Shown here: piece after piece, positions 54,301 to 62,955 of the stretch
How positions within the stretch are numbered: position 1 is the stretch's first letter
How the letters are laid out: each line of letters begins with the position of its first letter
From: Blastobasis lacticolella
Taxonomy: Eukaryota; Arthropoda; Insecta; Lepidoptera; Blastobasidae
Length of the DNA: 64,000 bases
Assembly: GCA_905147135.1 (NCBI GenBank)
Contig: LR990053.1
Location: forward strand, 15,574,501-15,638,500
Direction of reading: 5' to 3'
Program-made: the position numbers and the translations under genes
Notes under the pieces: generated by a model
Databases searched by the model: none
What the model saw: the letters and a program-made list of their open reading frames with translations, nothing else
What the model was told of the DNA's origin: nothing

Positions 54301-56455
54301 TTGGAGCAGCCCGACTGGGGAAGTACCTCCACCTTACAGAATGCCGCAGCTAAACAATACTCTTTTAAATAGTATTGTGTTTCTGTCGGTTAGTAAGGTC
54401 TCCAGTGCTGCATGGGGTGGGAATTTGGGGAACCGTCTTTGGCAGTGGAGGGAAATTTGCCTTTTTGCTGCCAGAGTAACGTGTTATAGAGGTGTGCAAA
54501 GCATTGGCGATACTCTCGGTGTTGCTGATATCTATAAGCAGTGATGCCCACTTTCCATCAGGTGGCCCGATTGCCTGTTTGCCTAACGCATGACATAAAA
54601 AAAAACGTTCATCACTCGAGGTAAAGTATTAAACACCTATGGGGGTCTTAGCTTGCTTGTCTACAAGAATTAAGTGGCCTTATATTGTACGACACCGGTA
54701 AGTAAAAGGGATTGGTGCTACATCCTACTTCTCAAGATACCACACGGCCAAGGAAGGTTTATAAATTAATCCAATTAACTTTACGGCGTCACTTCGCTAA
54801 AGTAGGTCAGCACAGTTTCGGTTGAACGCGGGACTAAGCCAGCTTGTCCTGTGGGAAACAATATCATTCTACGCGTATTTAGTATTTACATATCCAACTT
54901 GTGTTTGCGATAAACGAATAGACAGTCAGCCTAATAAAATAATACTTATCAACGGTTCTTTACAACGCACGTAATGAGCAATAATGTAAACGTAGCCTGG
55001 CCATGGCCTGGACACACTTAGATGATATCTATTTGTGAGAACTTGCAAGTCCTTGCGCTGTCAATTCACGTTACGATGGCTGCAACCGGCAGATCGAGAG
55101 GAACTAGGAATTGAGTTTTGTACAACACAAATTTAATCTAAAAATTCATTTACATACATACATAAAGCTCACGCCTGTGTCCCACAGGTGGGGTAGGTAG
55201 AGACTATGGTCTGACACTTTTCTCTGTCCTGATACAGAACTCCTTAGCCTCTCATTCATCCGCAACTCTTTTCATACATATCCTTATAATCTTGCCACTT
55301 CGAACCTCAGCTTTTTGAGAACATAAAGTTACTATATCATAATTATAGCTAACCTACAACTAGCTAACTTTGAGTCACGTCCTATACGATGCTAGACTAT
55401 GCACTGCCCTCCTCTATGAGATGAAAACCAATCTTGTATATGGTTCCCATCTCAGATTGATAATATATTAATGCTAGATCGCGGTAACACGTAGTTCACG
55501 TCGTGCAAAGTGGCATTTCACGATTTTAAGCCATACGTGTAAGAAACTTCCGCAATCTTATCAGATCCGATTGTAAGAATATGTAACTCGCACTTAAACT
55601 TGCATAAACTGAAACTTTATTTTGTGTGTGTTAGGCACCTAGGTCTAAGGTCCTAACTTAGGATTACACTAAACTACAAGATTCCTAAGAATTTAAGTGT
55701 CACAAAATCGAATTAAATTTTACCATTTACATTCTTGAAATACATTTTGAGTCTTTATATTTTGTCAGAACATTATTTGAAATACATGGGGAAGCTTTTA
55801 TGTTAATGAACCACAACGAAATACCTTCTGATATCTGTCCCTACCAGAGAAATACAGAGGAGATCTCGTCGACATATTTATCAGGTGGTCTCTGTCTAGC
55901 CATACCGGAGAGCTATATTCCACCGCACTAACAATGTGTACATAGGATTTTAAGAGAGGTAGGGCATAGCGGGGTATCCCGTTCGAATTGGAGCCGCCCG
56001 ACTGGGCAAGTACCTCCACCTTACAGAATACCGCAGCTAAGCAATACTCTTTAGTATTGTGTTTCTACCGGTGAGTAAGGTCTCCAGTGTTCCATGGGAT
56101 TTGGGGAACCGTGGCTTTGGCAGTGGAGGGGCATTTGCCTTTTTGCTGACAGAGCAACGTGTTATAGAGGTGGGCAACGCATTGGCGATACTCTTGGTGT
56201 TGCTAATGTCTATAGGCAGTGGTGACCACTTTCCATCAGGTGGCTCGCTTGCCTATTTGCCTACCGTATGACATAAAAAAAATGGAATAAGGATGTGAGA
56301 TACCGACCGTATATCATGTCTCTAAGGTCGGCAATGGCCGCAGCTCTGGTCTCCAGGTCTTCATTGCAGAGCTCCCTGGCCAGCTCAAGAAGCTCTGGAT
56401 TCTCTTTCGTATCCAGTTCAGCCTCATAGGCGATTTCCATGAAGCACTTGTCCAT
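48184..56455 (-). CDS. CRAL-TRIO lipid-transfer protein, alpha-tocopherol-transfer-protein-like (six coding exons)
   Basis: A hydrophobic-ligand carrier of the CRAL-TRIO (Sec14-like) family, expected to be cytosolic. The ligand cannot be told from sequence. Exons 56308-56455, 52707-52801, 51777-51921, 49875-50068, 48861-49039 and 48184-48304 join to 293 codons with GT-AG introns and consistent phases (1, 0, 1, 0, 2). The N-terminal helical CRAL-TRIO-N region includes PELLELARELCNEDLETRAA and TDDAFLLRFLRARDF (about 58-72). The lipid-binding domain runs about 95-260, with YDHPDSGRLTILRFGMWDPS, IIVDMEG (about 166-172), FHGSDMTSLQQHI and the conserved end LPERYGGTC. Length is usual for insect members (about 290-310). 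The start is ATG 56453-56455, just after a splice acceptor (56465-56466), so a 5' noncoding exon should lie to the right. A possible ATTAAA poly(A) signal is near 47961. Confidence 0.93.
48861..49039 (-). CDS. CRAL-TRIO gene, coding exon 5
   Basis: 179 nt; acceptor TGTTGTAG|GTCTCTGC, donor CTGAAAG|GTAATATT. Encodes HLVNYSWILNTFFYLFKRFI and FFHGSDMTSLQQHIAKDQLP. Confidence 0.93.
49141..49236. mobile_element. MITE-K, copy 2, in a CRAL-TRIO intron
   Basis: Ends TAATGCATATCGTCTAGTTCG and CGAAACTAGCCGATGTGCATTA; interior CACGCGTGTGAGTAAATA is shared with 41835-41926. Confidence 0.8.
49300..49417. mobile_element. MITE-L, copy 2, in a CRAL-TRIO intron
   Basis: TATAACTAGTGTCATGTAAG and GATGCGGATTATA ends; interior TTGCGCAGTAGACGATTACC nearly identical to 31708-31835. 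Confidence 0.8.
49640..49866 (+). mobile_element. LINE family E C-terminus and tail, beside exon 4 donor
   Basis: An open tail frame reads NFLPRKLRLWNELPGEVIPG then EYNMEFFKKGVKKFLRGR and stop (about 49757), followed by the family E UTR and a poly(A) ending at 49864. It lies antisense to the CRAL-TRIO gene. Confidence 0.88.
49875..50068 (-). CDS. CRAL-TRIO gene, coding exon 4
   Basis: 194 nt; acceptor TTTTCTAG|GAATGTGG, donor ATGGGG|GTTAGT. Encodes the central lipid-binding core, MWDPSEFPVTDLVRAALLIM through IIVDMEGITMRHVATLTPTV. The poly(A) of an antisense LINE lies 10 bp into the following intron. Confidence 0.92.
50128..50450 (-). repeat. Dispersed retroposon-like repeat (family G), intronic
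   Basis: CACTGTGACAAACGAGCAGAC..CCACCTGATGGTAAACGG at the tail and ACAAGCATTGTTGTTTGGCG in the body. The tail recurs inverted at 51600-51742, part of the body at 50880-50935. Confidence 0.6.
51480..51742 (+). repeat. LINE 3' end plus family G tail, intronic
   Basis: 51480-51598 ends CGCAATAAAGTTTATTCTAT with (TTCTA)n. 51600-51742 ends TTACCACTTACCATCAGGTAG..GCTCGTTTGACACTGAG. Confidence 0.55.
51777..51921 (-). CDS. CRAL-TRIO gene, coding exon 3
   Basis: 145 nt; acceptor AAATTCCAG|TTGGTG, donor GGTTTG|GTGAGT. Encodes LVRYCKFRAQYPYLYDGVDM and on to GRLTILRF. LINE debris begins within about 10 bp of the acceptor. Confidence 0.92.
51976..52240 (+). pseudogene. LINE family U C-terminus with poly(A), intronic
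   Basis: The frame 51982-52173 gives KNVKRQSYLMRTAKEWNALS then ASVFPDQYNLDAFKARVNRL. The 3' UTR CTTACCACCAGGTGAGGTGG..CAAATGCCTGGCTAGTATAG ends in a 10-nt poly(A). A similar tail occurs at 20310-20360. Confidence 0.78.
52410..52500 (-). pseudogene. Coding-like block, possible LINE ORF1 remnant
   Basis: The frame reads HENLNGTLSKSIRQLAGEIM then AFQNEIGGE, coiled-coil-like as in LINE gag proteins, with an in-frame TAA just upstream. It does not fit between exons 2 and 3 of the CRAL-TRIO gene, which join perfectly without it. Confidence 0.3.
52707..52801 (-). CDS. CRAL-TRIO gene, coding exon 2
   Basis: 95 nt; acceptor CATTTACAG|AACGC, donor CACTG|GTAAGAC. Encodes ERNKCLPHRTDDAFLLRFLR then ARDFIVPRAHSL. 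Confidence 0.92.
52845..52985 (+). repeat. Helitron-like repeat fragment, in 5' part of the gene
   Basis: ATTAAAATCCGTTGTGTAGTTT and GACGACGGGAAGCGACTCTG match 37990-38160. Confidence 0.5.
53500..53969 (+). mobile_element. RTE-type 3' end interrupted by a 385-bp insertion
   Basis: CCAGCGGGAGGCCCAAGAA (GRPKK) and CCCAAGAAGAGATGGACTGA (PKKRWTD) are joined if the insert is removed; the end is GATGATGATG. Confidence 0.7.
53538..53922. mobile_element. Unclassified insertion with 8-bp TSD CCCAAGAA
   Basis: TSD at 53530-53537 and 53923-53930. An 8-bp duplication suits hAT-type transposons, but no terminal inverted repeat is apparent. No recognised ORF. Confidence 0.6.
54045..54645. mobile_element. 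Foldback/MITE-like element carrying a family F insertion
   Basis: Inverted ends TTTAATATTTTACCTCGACTG and TCGAGGTAAAGTATTAAA bracket an inner foldback (arms of about 55 bp, 54078-54135 and 54150-54208, sharing GTACATTTCATC and AAAGTAAAATTAATAAA) and a family F copy. CTATGG..GGGG occurs on both flanks and may be an imperfect TSD. Confidence 0.55.
54256..54606 (+). mobile_element. Family F retroposon, copy 3 (full-length-like)
   Basis: From CAAGAGAGGTAGGGCATAGC through GGCAGTGGAGGGAAATTTGCC to the poly(A) after GCATGACAT. Confidence 0.85.
54665..54760 (-). mobile_element. Repeat J fragment
   Basis: Minus strand GGCCGTGTGGTATCTTGAGA..GCACCAATCCC parallels CCGTGTGGTGTCC..GCACAAATCCC at 28750. 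Confidence 0.5.
55155..55285 (-). repeat. Family I repeat
   Basis: Nearly identical to 36950-37040 over CATAAAGCTCACGCCTGTGT..CAGGTGGGGTAGG. Confidence 0.7.
55948..56282 (+). mobile_element. Family F retroposon, copy 4, beside exon 1 donor
   Basis: Full-length-like with poly(A) at 56275-56282, antisense to the gene. Confidence 0.85.
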
Positions 56456-56464
56456 TGTGATGAC
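56308..56464 (-). CDS. CRAL-TRIO gene, coding exon 1
   Basis: Acceptor TTGTCATCAG|GTCATCACAATGG; coding from 56455 (49 codons plus 1 nt); donor TACG|GTCGGTA. Encodes MDKCFMEIAYEAELDTKENP and the first CRAL-TRIO-N helices. A family F retroposon tail (poly(A) to 56282) lies 25 bp into the next intron. Confidence 0.9.
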
Positions 56465-56587
56465 CTGATGACAAGAAAAAAAAGCCGTTAAATTTTTATT
56501 ACACACATCTACGAGTATATACTTATAGATAATATACATGTAATAAAACTGTAACCAACGTGTATCGACACACACGTTACATTGTAA

Positions 56588-56712
56588 GGTTTTTACGGGG
56601 TCAGCAACGCGTAGGTGATGCCCCTGGTATTGCAAACGTCCATAGGCTGCGGTGACTGCTTACCATCAGGCAGGCCGCAAGCTTGTTTGCCACCTTAGTG
56701 GTATAAAAAAAA
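56588..56712 (+). mobile_element. LINE family E tail, upstream of exon 1
   Basis: TTTTTACGGGGTCAGCAACG..GATGCCCCTGGTATTGCAAA..GCCACCTTAGTGGTATAAAAAAA. Confidence 0.85.
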
Positions 56713-56794
56713 CTACAAATTTTTTTTTGAGCTATAAGAAACATTAACAGAACATGAATTAAAAGAAAATTGTCTGCATATGAGGAACCGAATA

Positions 56795-57215
56795 TAGTGC
56801 TGTCTATATCTATTTGTCTATTTTTAGTTTGTACACGGTAATCTCCGGAACTACTGAACAGATTTGGATTAAACTTTTTTGTTGTGGGGCTTAATGCCTG
56901 GGCTAATAGGGTATAATTGATTTTGAAAACTGGAACACCTTATGCAGAACCGTAATAGACCAGCTAAACTACAAGAAATATTGAAATGGCGTTGAACGGA
57001 TATTAATGGGGTTTTCACAGTTTGCTAGTTTGAGTTTGCTACCAACTTGAAAACTAGGCCATGTGTTACCTAATTCGGTTGGGAAAACCAGAGTTACAGC
57101 TTGACCTATCCGTAGTAAAAGCTTTCATACATTAGGGAGGTAATTTAAAATGGTCGCTCGGGAAAAAGATAATCTGAAGATAGACGAAGTTGCAGGCAAA
57201 AGCTAGTAATTAATA
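56795..57215 (+). repeat. Helitron-like repeat, second copy of 38565-38975
   Basis: Shares GGGTATAATTGATTTTGAAA, TAATTCGGTTGGG and the end GCAGGCAAAAGCTAGTAATT. Confidence 0.55.
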
Positions 57216-57367
57216 AAACAAAAAATACCGTCACAGCGCCCTATTATTTGTTCAACCAGTCTTAGGGTCTTTCCCCAGAGCAAAACCTTGGCCTACCTCG
57301 CTTCGCCAACGACATTAAGAGGCATATCTAGCTCGTTGCGATGCTGAAGTTCGACTTGCCTCAAATT

Positions 57368-57456
57368 ACGAAACGGTCACCCATCCAGTTCCCAGACATC
57401 GCGAGCAATGCTTAACCTTGGTTATCGGTGTCAGAAGCACGCCGCTACTAGACCAA
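57368..57456 (-). repeat. 5S-rRNA-like sequence (possible 5S-derived SINE head)
   Basis: Minus strand AGGTTAAGCATTGCTCG and ACTGGATGGGTGACCG resemble the box A and box C regions of 5S rRNA with similar spacing. It lacks a complete 5S gene and has no terminator T-run at the right place. Confidence 0.4.
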
Positions 57457-57634
57457 TGCTATTTCATCAATTAATTACGGTGCTGTTATGGTAGATTTCT
57501 CAACGAGATATAACAACAATGTAGATTTACATTGCGTTGACACTGCGAGGCCTATAAAGCAACTTTGTGGTTGGTCACTTCAATAATTATATCGGTTACA
57601 CTTTATCCTTGTATCTATATGCCACAGGATCATT

Positions 57635-58270
57635 AAAAAAATCGTATCTTGGATAAAATCATAGGGCGATTGGTAAAAACCGGAAAATGGGAATCTAAGA
57701 ATGGATTTTGTAATCGTCCGTGCCGTATTCAGGATCTTTGCAAAAATTAACTTATACTAGGATAATTGACATAGACATAAACATAATGTTGATTTGGCAA
57801 TATCTACAATAAAATACTTAATTTTTTTTGTAATTTTATGTACGTGAGTAACGAGTGTATCTATCTTAAATAAGGTTAAATATTGTAGTAGCATGCCAAA
57901 TTATAGATCAGCTCAGCATATACTGTAGGCAGTGAGACCACAAATGGCTCGCATTTTGTAAGTCATGACCGCTGATTGGATGCAACGAATGTTGTGCACA
58001 ATGCGTTAATTGGTTAACGACTACATTCCTTCGTCGTCAGAGCCATGTTCTGTTCTCAACATCTGATTGACTAAAGAAATATTGAGAAAAAAGTAAATCT
58101 ATCTCATAAATAAGCCAATCAGCGTTAAAATTTTCAATCGTCCATCCTAAATACTCCTAAACAAACTCTGATTTTTGCAATGATCATGAAAATATATCGC
58201 ATGAACAAAATTCATTCTTAGTTTCCAATTAAAACGATCGGATTTTCGTGAAGATACGATTTTTCCAATT
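57635..58270. mobile_element. Non-autonomous DNA transposon candidate, 636 bp
   Basis: AAAAATCGTATCTT at the left and AAGATACGATTTTT at the right are inverted, and CTAAGAATGGATTTTGT further in mirrors ACAAAATTCATTCTTAG. No ORF. Confidence 0.45.
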
Positions 58271-58574
58271 ATCTTACGTCATAAAATATATGTATTCAAG
58301 AACGCAAGCATTATAGAAGGAGGTACGACCTAGTAGGTAGCAATTCTGAAGGAATCTGGGAAGAAGCGAGAGGTTTGTCAGGGGTCCTATTTCAGGACCG
58401 CAGCAAGTGGGAAATATGTAGACCATACGGAAACAAGGCGGGACATTATATTTTAAAACCCCCGATAAATAATAATAATAATAATAAATAATCACACCAA
58501 TATGTCTTTATGTTGAACGGGCTAACTCTCAGCTTATTTCCTTACATTGCACTTCTTTCGTCAATTAACTACCC

Positions 58575-58700
58575 AAAAAGGTTGCCTGGAAGAAATCGCT
58601 TTAAGCGATAAGGCCGCCTGATGCTTCTCCTGCTGTTAATTTTAAGTACCCATTGTATTCTTTTGATTGTGCAATAAAGCTTTATTCATTAATTCATTCA
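58575..58700 (+). mobile_element. LINE 3' end (family R)
   Basis: GGTTGCCTGGAAGAAATCGC..GATAAGGCCGCCTG..GCAATAAAGCTTTATTCATT. Confidence 0.75.
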
Positions 58701-58770
58701 AATAATCGTGGATAAATTCACACAGCACCATCTAGCCCGAAACTATAAGCTTGTACTATATGTGCTAGAT
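58700..58770 (-). mobile_element. SINE-C tail fragment
   Basis: TTCACACAGCACCATCTAGCC..GTGCTAGATAACTGATG. Confidence 0.65.
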
Positions 58771-60126
58771 AACTGATGTTGCCTACCAGTAAGAGATTAA
58801 ACAATCTATACTCCATACATAAGTAAATGTAATGGATACATACATCAAACACCTATAAGTAATGGATTTCTGCGACTGAAAGATTCGAGGAACTTTTTCG
58901 GAACAACACAGGATCCCCTGTTATCTCACGCTACACTAAATTATTTGGATTTGTCATTTTAACTTATCAATTTGACATAAATACCTACTAGTCATAATTT
59001 CCGACAGAAGTGGGAAAATTACCGTCAAAATCCATGTAAAAATCGGTTTAGTATTAAACTACTGAAACTATCTTTCTTGTAATTTTGTTTGCAATAAAGA
59101 GTATATCTAATTATCTATCTATCTATTTTAACGAAACAAAGATATGGACTTTCTTGATTACACTAGTTTTCAATTAAAACGTCGTCAAAATAGGATAATC
59201 AGTTCGGCAGCTAAGATGTCACAGACAGTCAAAAATTTATAAGACCTATATATATATACAGATATCTTTTCATCTTTATTCTGCATCGCTGATACTGGTC
59301 CCTTTGGTCCGAGACGTCATATCGCCCTACTTTCCTTTTTTGATAATTTGACTTTTTGTACTTTTGAGCCAAATAAAGATTTGTCATGTCTGTTACTCCA
59401 GTAAAAAAAGTAGGGATCAACCCCTGATTTTTTAATTGATTAAACATCCCTGAGCTACTGCAATGGCTATTTTAGTTCTCTCAAGGATCCGTTCATTCTA
59501 AAACTGACTGTACCGCACAACTGCATAAATGCATTATCACTTCAAGAAAATTTTCCATTACCGCTAAAGTAACATTCACGGCATGGTGCAGCTTTAGCCA
59601 AAATCTGTTTGGTAAAAGAAGGGTAAATTAGCTGTCCCTTACGCCCAAAGGACTCGTCCTTTACCTTCAAGGTATTTCTAATAAAATCAATAAAAAATTA
59701 ATTTACGAATGCTATAAAAACCGTTTATCTACACTCATAGCGTAATGTTCCAATTTCATATTCGGAAACAGTTGTTTAAGGATACACTTTTTTCACGCCA
59801 GTCTATAGAATTTAAAAAAAATACTTTTCGATACAGCATTTCCCATACTAATTTCATTACAGCTGTAACGTAAAATAACTTTTTAATCATTATGCAACAC
59901 TTCTATTTTTAATTTTTTGTCGGGCGCCGAGACACGGCGAAATGTAGGCTGTATTACAAATTCAAATTCAAATACAAAACCTAAATGTCTTTGACAAATT
60001 CAAAATTAAAATACAAAATTCAAATTTTCCTGTTCATATTTGTGTGTAATTACTTTCCCGCTAAACAGAATCATTTTTATAATTGTTGTAATTTGTGTTT
60101 GTGAATGTTTTTTCTTGTTTGAAGCA
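58771..60126. other. No gene recognised
   Basis: AT-rich. Short minus-strand frames near 59229-59447 have no recognised domain. Confidence 0.45.
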
Positions 60127-60330
60127 AATAAATAGATAAATGTGAAAATTTTCCCGCGGCTTGATATCCTCGACGCGTAGATACAACAGAAATGACTCGC
60201 AGCTTACTTCCAGCAAAGTTGAGAAAATTATAGGTACGATATTTTAACATAAAAATACGAATGTAGATAAAGTAGTGTATGCAACTGCATATAATTAGGT
60301 ATTAAAACACTCGTGTCAAACTATTATCAT
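60127..60330. repeat. Repeat O, copy 2
   Basis: Matches 15630-15832 closely along its length. Confidence 0.8.
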
Positions 60331-60609
60331 ACTCGGCTACGCCTCATGTTTTAAAACCCCCTTTTATATGACAGTTGCATAAACTAATCGTAGTGCAAAG
60401 GAATATGGTTCTTAAGGTGGTCATGAATTATGCTCTTGTACTGTACATAGACCATTGATTCGTCCTCCCTCCACCGGTGCTACGTACGCTGCAAAACGAA
60501 TGGACTACCTCCATACGCACAGTTCGCTGAGTGAGCCCGTTCGCTCTGCAGTTGACTCAACACGCCGAGCCGAACAATATAAATGTTATTTGGCTATTTT
60601 GACCTTCAC

Positions 60610-60697
60610 AAGGTACGCACGCAGAGGTGATCGTATCGTGAAAGGTGGTCCAAGCCACCGAATGACCGCTACGCTTGCTTAATTTCGGTGATTGCAT
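60610..60697 (-). repeat. 5S-rRNA-like fragment
   Basis: Minus strand CAATCACCGAAATTAAGCAA and GTGGCTTGGACCACC resemble internal 5S rRNA (CGATCACCGAAGTTAAGCA..CTTGGATGGGTGACC). Decayed, about 75 nt. Confidence 0.4.
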
Positions 60698-60761
60698 CAC
60701 AATCGAGTGAAATACGGATTTTCTTATTTGTTTGTAATCGTTTACCACACTACATAGAGAG

Positions 60762-61098
60762 TTAGGGCATAGCGGGGTATCCCGTTCGAATTGGAGCCGG
60801 CCGACTCGGGAAGTACCTCCACCTTACAGAATATCGCAGCTAAATAATACTCTTTTAAATAGTATTGTGTTTCTGCCGGTGAGTAAGGTTTCCAGTGCTC
60901 CATGGGGCGGGGATTTGGGGAACCGTGGCTTTGGCAGTGGAGTGGCATATGCCTTTTGCTGCCAGAGCAACGTGTTATAGAGGTGGGCAACGCATTAGCG
61001 ATACTCTTGGTGTTGCTAATGTCTATAGGTAGTGGTGACCACTTTCCATCAGGTGGCCCGCTTGCCTGTTTGCCTACCGTATGACATAAAAAAAAAAA
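60762..61098 (+). mobile_element. Family F retroposon, copy 5
   Basis: Full-length-like; forms an inverted pair with 61875-62216. Confidence 0.88.
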
Positions 61099-61171
61099 CA
61101 TACTCGAATATCCACACAATAACGTTCAGACCGTTTATCAAGTGTTTATTTGACACATTTGTGTTCAATAT

Positions 61172-61395
61172 GACGACCTGAGTGGTTCAATGGTCAACAT
61201 CCGGTCTGCCATGCAAGAGGTCTCGGGTACGATTCCCGGCCGGGCAGAAATTGAAATGATGAATTTTAATTTTGGGTGTTCTATGTAAAATCAGTATGTA
61301 CTTAAAAGTATTTAAGTAGTATATCAGTTATCTAGCACCCATAGTACAAGCTTTGCTTAGTTTGGGGCTAGATGGCGCTGTGTGAATTTGTCCAC
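61172..61395 (+). mobile_element. SINE-C, best copy (about 224 bp)
   Basis: Head GACGACCTGAGTGGTTCAAT (A-box-like) and CGGGTACGATTCCCGG (B-box-like, near 61226), body GAAATTGAAATGATGAATTT, and tail CTAGCACCCATAGTACAAGC..GGGGCTAGATGGCGCTGTGTG. RNA polymerase III transcription is expected. The tail is shared by six further copies in the window. Confidence 0.88.
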
Positions 61396-61439
61396 GAATA
61401 TTTATTATAGAGCTGGTCTGGTGATGGAGTCGGAAGGTG

Positions 61440-61640
61440 GTTATAGGAACTAATGAACGCAAGAAAATAACAGAATCGTGTTTGGCTTCTTTGGAATGGT
61501 CTTATTGAGCACTTTATTCTTAGGTGATATTCAAGGTCTGATGCTGATGGCGGAATATGGTCTTTAGAACTACTAAACGTAATAAGATAACCCTATCGTG
61601 TTTGGGCTCTTTGGAATGGTCTTCATGAGTACTATACCGC
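61440..61640 (+). repeat. Imperfect tandem duplication, about 118-bp period
   Basis: ATCGTGTTTGG(C/G)(T/C)TCTTTGGAATGGTCTT occurs near 61474 and 61592, with matching flanks (AACTAATGAACGCAAGAAAA / AACTACTAAACGTAATAAGA). Confidence 0.75.
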
Positions 61641-61696
61641 GCGATAAAAGCTTGTTATTTAAAAATATTTTTCATTTCAGAACTTATACTCGTAAA

Positions 61697-61812
61697 CTAA
61701 TAAGGTGGCTTACAAGCGTACGCGTTGTCAGATGGTAAGCAGTATGCGTAGCCTATGGACGTTAGCGAAACCAGGGGTATCGCTAGCGTATTGTCGACCC
61801 CGTAAACACGTT
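61697..61812 (-). mobile_element. LINE family E tail
   Basis: TAAGGTGGCTTACAAGCGTA..CCTATGGACGTTAGCGAAAC..CAGGGGTATCGC..GACCCCGTAAA. Confidence 0.75.
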
Positions 61813-61874
61813 GCTCTGGCATCAAACAGGCGAGGCCCTTTCATTTACGGGGTTTGTAATTTTCAGGACAAGAT

Positions 61875-62216
61875 GTTTTTTTTATGTCATACGGTAGGCA
61901 AACAGGCAAGCGGGCCACCTGATGGAAAGTGGTCACCACTGCCTATAGACATTAGCAACACCGAGAGTATCGCTAATGCGTTGCCCACCTCTATAACACG
62001 TTGCTCTGGCAGCAAAAAGCAAATGCCACTCCACTGCCAAAGCCACGGTTCCCCAAATCCCCACCCCATGGAGCACTGGAAACCTTACTCACCGGCAGAA
62101 ACACAATACTATTTAAAAGAGTATTATTTAGCTGCGATATTCTGTAAGGTGGAGGTACTTCCCCAGTCGGGCGGCTCCAATTCGAACGAGATACCCCGCT
62201 ATGCCCTACCTCTCTT
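61875..62216 (-). mobile_element. Family F retroposon, copy 6
   Basis: Inverse of copy 5, with poly(T) at the left and full body to CGCTATGCCCTACCTCTCTT. Confidence 0.88.
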
Positions 62217-62326
62217 ATATTAGGATGTATTTAAAATAGTATTGTTTGTCTGTGGTACTCTGTAAGGTGCAGGTATTTTCCAGGGCGACTCGAATACGAA
62301 CGGGATGTTCCGCTATGCCCAACCGC

Positions 62327-62685
62327 TCATACGGTGAGGGAAAGCATTGTGATAAAACCTGTACGTTCAAGCGACAGAATGTGCTGGTCAGGTTCTCCCG
62401 TAAACAGGGTCACGGAGGTCAAATATTGACCGGAGGTTGTTTCTAGATGTCTAAGGTTGCCTGGAAGAAATCGCTTCAAGCGATAAGGCCGCCGGTTGCT
62501 TTTCTTTTTTTTCCTCTGCTTTTGTTTTATTTTATGTATAAGCAATAAAGAATTTTTCATTCATTCATTCATTCAGTTAGCATACGCTCTACAGTAATTA
62601 CCTCATCTGCCAAATCCTGGATCGTACGGTCAAGGCGGACCCTAGCGTGAGAGCGCAACCGGGACATTAACGCCAAGATAATTAT
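62327..62685 (+). mobile_element. SINE-D copy interrupted by LINE tail
   Basis: Left part CGGTGAGGGAAAGCATTGTG..CACGGAGGTCAAAT, right part CTCTACAGTAATTACCTCAT..GAGCGCAACCGGGACATTAACG. The tail is the RTE-like end seen at 6104-6182. Confidence 0.8.
62452..62575 (+). mobile_element. LINE 3' end (family R) nested in SINE-D
   Basis: GGTTGCCTGGAAGAAATCGC..TTCAAGCGATAAGGCCGCC..AGCAATAAAGAATTTTTC then (ATTC)n. Confidence 0.8.
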
Positions 62686-62834
62686 TTTAATGTCATGGAT
62701 CTTTACGTACCGTGTCACGGACGTCCAAATTCTTTGACTCACGTCTCAGAAAAATATAGTTATAAATATGCCTATTTATATAGGTAATATTGTGCACGTC
62801 CTATCGGCGTCTCATGATCACATCGCACGTCCGA

Positions 62835-62955
62835 AGGCCTGCTGGAAGAGATTTCTTTTAGAAATAAGTAGCGCCTGTTGTACCATTTATTTATTTACCT
62901 TGCCTGTTACTCGCTATGTATTTCCTGTGCGCAATAAACTGTTAAAAATATAAAA
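62835..62955 (+). mobile_element. LINE 3' end (family S)
   Basis: GGCCTGCTGGAAGAGATTTC..AAATAAGTAGCGCCTGTTG..GCGCAATAAACTGTT. Confidence 0.7.

Noticed and set aside
57368..57456. Functional 5S rRNA gene
   Set aside because: Only internal box-like parts are present; the termini and T-run terminator are missing.
61172..61250. tRNA gene
   Set aside because: SINE-C head followed by the conserved SINE body and tail; B box altered.
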